Shown: positions 59,490 through 64,000 of the stretch, one piece after another
Layout of the letters: every line of letters begins with the position of its first letter
How positions within the stretch are numbered: the stretch's first letter is position 1
Source: Pomacea canaliculata
Taxonomy: Eukaryota > Mollusca > Gastropoda > Architaenioglossa > Ampullariidae
Assembly (NCBI RefSeq): GCF_003073045.1
Contig: NC_037590.1
Location: 24,330,449 to 24,394,448 of the forward strand
DNA: 64,000 nucleotides
Direction of reading: 5' to 3'
Position numbers and translations under genes: made by a program
The notes under the pieces: model-generated
Told to the model about the DNA's origin: nothing
Seen by the model: the letters and a program-made list of their open reading frames with translations, nothing else
Database searches by the model: none

Positions 59490-62400
59490 CTGCAGAACAA
59501 TCCAAAAAAGTTCTTCCATCATAAAAAGACTGAAAATTCAAAATATAGCTGCTGTCATGTTGTGCAATAATGGAAATAAACTGTAATTTTGCAATGTCAC
59601 AAATAATATTTTGTGTTCAAACTTATTCTTAACATCAAAAATAGTGGCAAATAGGCAATGTTTGGCTTTTTGAAAGTCCTTTGCTGCCTTTATTGCTTTG
59701 TTTGCAGCTTGCAGTTTCACAAACAGATGTAGCATCATGAATGCCCAGTATGACAGATAAGCTCTACACACAGCAAGATCATGAGAAGTCCTATATCCTC
59801 TCTGTCCTTATCAGTCATCTATTTTGTGTCTATGCTGGTCTTGTTGTAAAAGGATCAGACCAATAAAGATGTAATTTGTAAATTGTGTTGTTGTGTTGTC
59901 CAAGAAAACCTGTCCATGTTTATTTCCAAAATGCTCTTCATGATTTCCCACTTTTCATCTTCATGAAGGATCAAATGCTAGCTCAGATACCAAGATTTCT
60001 AAAGACTGGTACCCAAGGTAAATTAGGTAATACCTATAAATGTCCCTATAAAACATGCTGCCAGCAAGAAAAACCTAAGCAGCAATGAAACAAAGCAAGA
60101 AGGAAACATATGTGAAATTAATGTTAGATAGTCAAGTGAATGCAAAGAAAGTGTAAAGACATTAAATACAGGAGCAAAGATAATTCCTGTTTAGATAATA
60201 AGTATATTTAGAAAGACTTGACAGGACAAAGTTATTCCATGTTTAGATAGTCAGGATGTTCAGACAGATTTGACTGGACAAATATGAGATGAAATCATGC
60301 ATGAGAGCAGACATAATATGATATCTTTCCATTTATGAAAGATAAATGTATGCTAAAGATGAATCTAAATCCTATACAGGACTTCTTACTTCTTTGTTAT
60401 TAATAAACCTTGTATTTAGAATGGTACAATGTGTAACCAACACATCAGTCCCTGATGGCTACATAGGGGTGGGCTAGTTGTACAATAATACAAGAAAGAT
60501 GGAAATTGCCGCATAACCCTAGATGTTATTCAGAGTCTCACTCGGCAGCTGGCCTGCCGTCTCTCCACTCTCACTTCCAAAATCAAAAGCCTCTCTTAAC
60601 TCTAAAGCTACTCTACTTATTCTCTCCCTGTGGAACGCTCCAGAATCATCCACCCCCTTTTCCCATGGTCTCGTCCCGACTTTTCCCAGCATCCCTGTGA
60701 CGCCAGTGGACACACCGACCCCGCCCTGTCTGGTCATGGTCTCCCCAAGTGGCTTAGGCAACTTTGTAAATTCTAGTGTAACAATAGGCCCAGTAGCCAG
60801 TAGCCACGGATGGACAGTTTAAGGCTGGCTATTACGCATGCAGAGGGCGTGAGAAAGGGACAGTCCTGGGAGCTGTTTGACCCCAACCCTTTACATAACT
60901 CTGTACACCAGGGAGAGTCCTGGGAGCAGTTTGACCTCTACCCTCTACAAACAAAGACATAACAATAAACTACTAGAGTGCTATGGCTTGGTTGTCTTTT
61001 CGTTGTGTTAAAGTGGCTGTCAGAAAACCTCTGAAACTGTCAGTGTTTCAAAGAAAACAGCAAAGATATGGTTGCTGTGATTGTTGACTGTTTCGAACCT
61101 GAATAACAGAAACATCCAAACTTCTATGGAAGCACCACTAGGGTAGCAAGATGACAGACGGGTCCTTGTTGCAATTTTGTGTACCATATGTGTGATTGCA
61201 AACAACAGATTAACATGTTCCCACTCTCCCATCGGCAGAAGCCTTGACAAGGAAACATATCTATGTACAATCTCGATGTCTGTGTTGTTGACTTATGTTG
61301 ACTCACCGGGCCCTCATCCATTGTCTTTGTCAGCGATGGTTTTTTCTTCAAATCCTTATCATCCTGACATGACTGATGAGGCAGACATTTGGCTTCACAC
61401 ACCAGCAGCTTGGGCTCCTCTGGGTCCCAGTGGTGAGAGATAGGAAATCGGCCTGCTATGTCCCTAGCTGCTTGATTCTTTCCCCTGAAAATAATCAGCT
61501 TCATCCTCACCATTTACTGTATGACCTATGACCTAAATTTGGAAGCAGAGTGCATTGGAGGAATATCTGATTATGATGTTTGATTAGCTTTGGTCACAAA
61601 ACAGTTTGATATGCTTCTGATGGAAAAAAAGTCTCAAGAGTTAAGAAAAATAAATGAACAAATATTGCTCAGAAATAAAACACAATTTTATTTTATAACT
61701 AAAACTTAAAACAAAAAAAAGATGAAATTTTTTAATAAACACAAGTTGGTGATGAGGAGGATACTTATCACTAATCACATAAAAACATTTCTAACATCTG
61801 GAGTTAATAAATGGTATACTGAAGTGAGAAAGTTATCTTACCATCATTAGTAATCTGATAAACATTCAGTCACAAACTCACCTCTCAGCATCATTTGTAT
61901 CCTTGTCCTCTTCTCCCTCTGCTGTAGACTGTGAAGGAAAGTCATCCTGCTCTCCACGCCCACTCAAAAAGTTGAAGTACTGCACAGTGTCAAGCTCAAT
62001 ATCCCAGATCCACAATTTGGCACTGTCTGTTCCATCCCCCTGTTAAGGAAGAGAAAGTGAACAAATCATCAGCATGCCTCACAACAGATTAGCAATGACA
62101 AAGAAAAGCCTTATTAAAAGACTGTACATTTTGTGGAAAAATATAACAATCACTGCAATTATAAAAGCTTTTTGAACAATGACTCTCTTTCAATCATTCA
62201 CTAACACCAACCCCACTGCACCACTATGTAAAGAGGGTGAGAAATAAGAGAAAAAGATGAAAAAGTTTTCTTCATGTAGGCTTTCATCACAAAACTAAAT
62301 AAGAATGTCTAAAAGCTTGACCTATTAATGATGCTAACATAACATGAAAAAATTTTTTATTCAATGAGACAGAATGATAGTTAGACAGCTTACAGATAAA

Positions 62401-63878
62401 AAAACAAAACAACTCTCCTAAGTAAAATATTTAAATATGCATACAATGCGTCCCTGAAGAAAGAAAGATACAAAGAAAACACTTACACACTTAACAAGCA
62501 TGCTGATGCGACTGCCATTGCAGTTAACCTTGGCACTAATAACAGTTCCAAATGCAGGAATAACATCTGCCATGTTCTTAGGAGTTGCATGAGCTTTGGC
62601 TTCTCGACGTGATAGATCATATATACGGATAATTCCAACATTGGTGGCCACAACCATATACTGGCCACAAATATCAAGACTAACAGGGTGACCTTCTGTC
62701 TCAGCAAATGTCAACAGCTGTTTTACTGTTCCCTATGCAACAGAAAATTTACAGCTTAATTTTTTAAAAATAAACTGTGTGCAGGAAAGTGAAAAAGCAT
62801 AAAAGAATCAACAAAATGAGTGAATGCTGGTACAAGATGCAGGTGAAGTCAAAAATGCAAAATGCTTGTGTGACTACAAAACTGTTGTTCTTTTTCAATG
62901 CTTAACTGCATTAAAATGATTTCATTTCAGCTGCAGCAACTAAACTACAACTACAATAAAATGATAATAAACAAAAAGTCAGCTAGCCATACCTGAAATG
63001 TTCGGACCTGAACTTTGTTTTGCTCAATAGTGTATATATTTTGTTCATAAATGGCTATAACTGTGGCTTCTGTGAGGAAGGAACCTGTTGAAGGGAAAAA
63101 AAAAACTGGTTTACTATTTATCTGGCATTTTTGCCCTCTTCTCTCAATTTTTACAGACTGTATTAAATTTTTAATACCTTTTTTTTCAATATGTCGAGGA
63201 AGACAGTATGATGCCTATCAACAAATAGTAAATCAGCCAACTTTATGAGGAAACAAAAGAAACTTTATTATATTTATAAAAATACTTTGAAACACCCAGC
63301 ATAAAAGTGATAATTACCCATGATCTTAAGAGCAGTATACTCATACACTATGACTCTTCTGCCATTCCACACAGCCAGGGCATCCTGAAAATAAAATGCA
63401 TGAGCTGAAACTGGTACTCTGTAATATATTCTTCAGATCTGCTGGATATGGCTCCTACTTAACTGTACATACTTGCGTATTTCATTAGCTAGAATGGACG
63501 GATGTGCATTAATAAACCTGTTTGATTGCTTCACTGACCAGTTAATCTTACTAAGAAGCTATAGCTGTATTATTAGACATATTTCATTAGATGGCAGCTA
63601 GATGAAAAATCTATTAACCAATTTCCATGTCACGCAGATTTCTAGAAAAAAGGGCATAAAGTATTGCATCTCACCTTAGTAGTGTAGACACCCTTGACTT
63701 GGACATCTGTCTTGAGATCATGGTAACTACCAGACTGAAATAACTCAATGGATAATGAGCTGGGAGCATACTGCACAACAGCAGTTTGAGAGTGAAAACT
63801 CGCACTCATGACATGCTCACTGAGGATGAAGACATTAGCGATGGTGTTCACTGCCATCAGACCCTTATGCGTGCACCA
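50875..63878 (-). CDS. IFT140: Intraflagellar transport protein 140 (3' 21 exons; 5' part outside window)
   Basis: IFT140 is a core subunit of the IFT-A complex, which drives retrograde transport in cilia and delivers membrane proteins to them. Exons in transcript order: 63675-63878, 63318-63384, 62993-63084, 62484-62732, 61882-62039, 61307-61484, 59355-59489, 58826-59058, 57087-57264, 56631-56714, 56126-56232, 55538-55633, 55208-55340, 54512-54655, 53981-54109, 53426-53608, 52874-53086, 52353-52565, 51694-51857, 51412-51553, 50875-51108. All phases agree, giving 1111 residues, against about 1460 for human IFT140. The missing part is the first WD40 propeller. Near-identical blocks include [14 protein letters not shown]-type, [32 protein letters not shown] and [20 protein letters not shown]. 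The protein ends in an acidic stretch like its human counterpart. All introns are GT-AG except one GC-AG. Confidence 0.96.
57081..57086 (-). other. IFT140: Non-canonical GC-AG splice donor in IFT140
   Basis: The exon ending ...GGACTTTAT is followed by GCAAGT rather than GTAAGT. It joins in phase to the exon starting GAAGATGCAGAACGG, as the conserved protein requires. GC-AG introns are a known minor class spliced by the major spliceosome. Confidence 0.8.
60430..60985. other. GC-richer insertion in the largest IFT140 intron
   Basis: Within intron 59490-61306 this segment is visibly more GC-rich than its AT-rich surroundings and carries a 99-codon open frame (60523-60822). It also has a doubled motif GTCCTGGGAGC-TGTTTGACC (about 60865 and 60916, diverged copies). 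It looks like a relic of a dispersed element or retrocopy, but no family is recognised. Confidence 0.4.
61307..63878 (-). CDS. IFT140: IFT140 second WD40 propeller (6 exons)
   Basis: These six exons encode the end of the beta-propeller region. Examples are [75 protein letters not shown] and the linker with [16 protein letters not shown]. Each aligns in order with the human protein. Confidence 0.93.
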
Positions 63879-64000
63879 CTGCCAAAGCAAAAAAACTTCC
63901 TTTTGTTATAATGTAGTTAAGCAAATAAAGTGCACAGCTGGAATAATCCACGAATGGGAAAATATCTGAGAAACCTAAATGCTCTTTCTCTATCACCTCA

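Noticed and set aside
59538-59771. Minus-strand frame with [19 protein letters not shown] as an IFT140 exon
   Set aside because: The neighbouring exons already join in phase across this intron, and nothing in IFT140 matches this sequence.

Overview
This is eukaryotic, intron-rich DNA, most likely from a lophotrochozoan and probably a gastropod mollusc. The evidence is class C GPCRs of the metabotropic glutamate receptor (mGluR) type, a many-exon IFT140 gene, an HNK-1-type carbohydrate sulfotransferase, GT-AG introns, microsatellites, a hAT MITE and a decayed LINE. The species is not identified. Introns and phases were worked out by hand from splice sites and family similarity.

Layout. (1) 268-3170 (+) holds the last three exons of an mGluR-like receptor, copy A. 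(2) 3171-7091 is a repeat-rich spacer. (3) 7092-13793 (-) is a complete seven-exon mGluR-like receptor, copy B, 879 codons, convergent with copy A. The part encoding the cysteine-rich domain and the seven-helix domain, with its intron, is nearly identical in the two genes (1708-2994 against 7199-8489, inverted). The ligand-binding domains and C-terminal tails differ. (4) 13794-19838 has no recognised gene. (5) 19839-21830 (-) is a three-exon Golgi carbohydrate sulfotransferase, 481 aa. (6) 26808-32923 (-) and 41362-45271 (-) are two candidate multi-exon genes for proteins with two membrane helices and long disordered tails. They may be distant paralogues. A decayed LINE lies at about 31545-32190. 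(7) 50875-63878 (-) carries the last 21 exons in view of IFT140, which continues beyond the right edge.

The genes do not form a pathway. Two would signal or work at membranes, one modifies glycans in the Golgi, and IFT140 serves cilia. The most unusual structure is the inverted receptor pair: two different sensor heads on one homogenised transmembrane module, with different tails lying inside the invertible spacer. The left 46 kb looks richer in GC, microsatellites and tandem repeats than the AT-richer IFT140 side.
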